Shown here in pieces: positions 63,125-64,000 of a stretch of 64,000 bases of DNA. Source of the stretch: CALBPI01 sp963922335 (GTDB taxonomy: Bacteria; Pseudomonadota; Gammaproteobacteria; Steroidobacterales; Woeseiaceae); contig CAWUIB010000007.1 of the NCBI GenBank assembly GCA_963922335.1, positions 1-64,000 on the forward strand. The letters are read 5' to 3'. Both the position numbers and the translations under genes were made by a program. Below the pieces are notes generated by a model. The model saw only the letters and a program-made list of their open reading frames with translations, was not told the DNA's origin and did not search any database. How positions within the stretch are numbered: the stretch's first letter is position 1; each line of letters opens with the position of its first letter.

Positions 63125-63784
63125 ATGATGCGAAATACAGCAATTGGTGCAGCCTTGCTCGCAGCGGCCTCATTTTCATCAACAGACGTATTGGCCGAGG
63201 GATCGGTCGGACTTAAGGCGGGAACTCTTGGGATCGGTATCGAGGGCACCTACAAGATTTCGGAGAAGTGGGGTATCCGCGGTGGGATCAACCAGTTCGA
63301 CTATAGTTTCGATGACGATATCGACGACATCACGTTCGATGGCGACCTCGAACTGAATTCCATCGCGTTGCTCGCTGATTTCAGACCGGCAGGCGGTGGT
63401 TTCCGCATTACCGGCGGCGCTGTGATTAACAACAACGAAGTGACCGCCGTCGCCGACCCATTTGCTGACTATGAGATCGGCAACAATATTTACACGCTCG
63501 AAGAAGTTGGCACCCTATCCGCCGTGGCCGATTTCGACAGTGTCTCGCCCTACCTCGGCCTCGGCTATGACTGGGGGCTCGGAGAGCGCACCACCGTAAG
63601 CTTCGACCTCGGCGTGCTCGCACAGGGCGAAGCAGGCATCGGTATCGATTCAACGGGCGGCACACTGTCTAACGACCCGGCATTGCGGGCCGACCTCGAC
63701 ATTGAGGAAGAGATCGGTGTCGATGATCTTGATGAGCTGGAATTGTTGCCGGTCCTGTCCCTCGGCTTCCACTACCGGTTTTAA
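63125..63784 (+). CDS. Outer-membrane beta-barrel protein
   Basis: 219 residues with GGGAG upstream of the ATG. Signal peptide is about residues 1-24 (to DVLAEG). The body alternates beta-strand patterns (VGLKAGTLGIGIEGTYKIS, WGIRGGINQFDYSF, IALLADFRPAGGGFRITGG) and ends in LSLGFHYRF with a C-terminal Phe. Two acidic loops (DDDIDDITFDGDLE and DIEEEIGVDDLDELE) are longer than usual. It is likely an eight-stranded barrel of OmpW/OmpA-like size with unknown ligand. It is convergent with the partial TPR gene, ending 2 bp away. Confidence 0.85.
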   Translation: MMRNTAIGAALLAAASFSSTDVLAEGSVGLKAGTLGIGIEGTYKISEKWGIRGGINQFDYSFDDDIDDITFDGDLELNSIALLADFRPAGGGFRITGGAVINNNEVTAVADPFADYEIGNNIYTLEEVGTLSAVADFDSVSPYLGLGYDWGLGERTTVSFDLGVLAQGEAGIGIDSTGGTLSNDPALRADLDIEEEIGVDDLDELELLPVLSLGFHYRF

Positions 63785-63785
63785 A

Positions 63786-64000
63786 CTATTTGGCGGCCAC
63801 CACGGGCGGCAGTTGCAGGTCATAGATCTCGCACCGGCTGCCCGCGGCGGCGACCGCCGATACGCGATCGCCAGCACCGGACTTGTTGGCATCGATGCGT
63901 TCCCTGATGGATGCAAATTCAGGGCTCGCACGCAGATCGGCTAACGCGGGATCGAGATCCAGATACCACCACGCGTGAACGTGCCAACCCTCCTCAGCGG
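63786..64000 (-). CDS. C-terminus of a TPR protein (start beyond the right edge)
   Basis: The last 70 or so residues are in the window. The sequence includes YLDLDPALADLRASPEFASIRERI, which is the end pattern of bacterial adenylate-cyclase-like/FlgO-TPR proteins, so this may be a further, distant member of the family at 1-7923. It ends at 63786 with TAG. No more can be said because the N-terminus is missing. Confidence 0.6.
   Translation of the reverse strand, partial: AEEGWHVHAWWYLDLDPALADLRASPEFASIRERIDANKSGAGDRVSAVAAAGSRCEIYDLQLPPVVAAK

Noticed and set aside
1..64000. tRNA, rRNA, CRISPR array, prophage or insertion sequence
   Set aside because: No cloverleaf with CCA-end context, regular spacer-repeat array, integrase, transposase or phage structural gene was seen on reading through the window.

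Overview
The window reads as chromosome from a free-living, probably marine gammaproteobacterium. The base composition is moderately GC-rich by eye. The cues are an MSHA/type II-like pilus machine, many secreted S9, M14 and M1 peptidases, KatG and AhpCF, and tandem FlgO-like/TPR membrane proteins of a kind I associate with Woeseia/Steroidobacter-like lineages. The lineage is an inference; no rRNA or other marker gene is present. I saw no tRNA, rRNA, CRISPR array, insertion sequence or phage gene. Genes are packed tightly and no gene-free stretch exceeds 300 bases.

Left part (1-13255, all minus strand): four tandem paralogues of a three-helix membrane protein with a FlgO/TolB-like domain and TPRs (the fourth runs off the left edge). 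Upstream of them lie a secreted Cys-based phosphatase, a lipoprotein alpha/beta hydrolase, a flavin-dependent tryptophan-halogenase-like enzyme, ahpF and ahpC. A LysR regulator and a divergent SDR follow, then a block of secreted and metabolic genes (15291-27668): two S9 peptidases, an M14 peptidase, cysK, a DUF2341/DUF11-like surface protein, a flavoprotein and a DoxX-type protein.

Middle (27725-32567): a fatty-acyl-AMP ligase with a fused carrier domain is translationally coupled to a cytochrome P450. Divergent from them are a DUF374 acyltransferase and a DUF3108 periplasmic protein. From 45562 down to 32564 lies one compact minus-strand block. It begins with a TolC/HlyD/ABC set whose ABC protein has lost every ATPase motif. 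It continues with a T2SS/MSHA-like machine: a GspG-like pseudopilin, GspE/MshE ATPase with a c-di-GMP-type N-domain, MshG, a second pilin, PilMN-, PilO- and PilP-like proteins, and an MshL secretin. A lipoprotein animal-type heme peroxidase sits just upstream of the ABC gene.

Right part (47605-64000): an esterase-type serine hydrolase, an MFS transporter, two small outer-membrane barrels, an SPFH gene with a 56-residue ribbon-helix-helix gene behind it and an elaborate palindrome in front, an M1 aminopeptidase, a Cys-rich lipoprotein, a CorC-type transporter with a FFLEELY-like partner, a frameshifted beta-lactamase-fold gene, a periplasmic-type katG, a sialidase-fold protein with metal-site-like motifs, and the C-terminus of another TPR protein at the right edge.

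Peroxide handling is a recurring theme (ahpCF, katG, heme peroxidase, halogenase). A 36-bp box with OxyR-like spacing is shared by the ahpC and katG upstream regions. The points I would follow first are the dead-ATPase exporter joined to a pilus-like machine, and the SPFH/RHH pair with its candidate operator.
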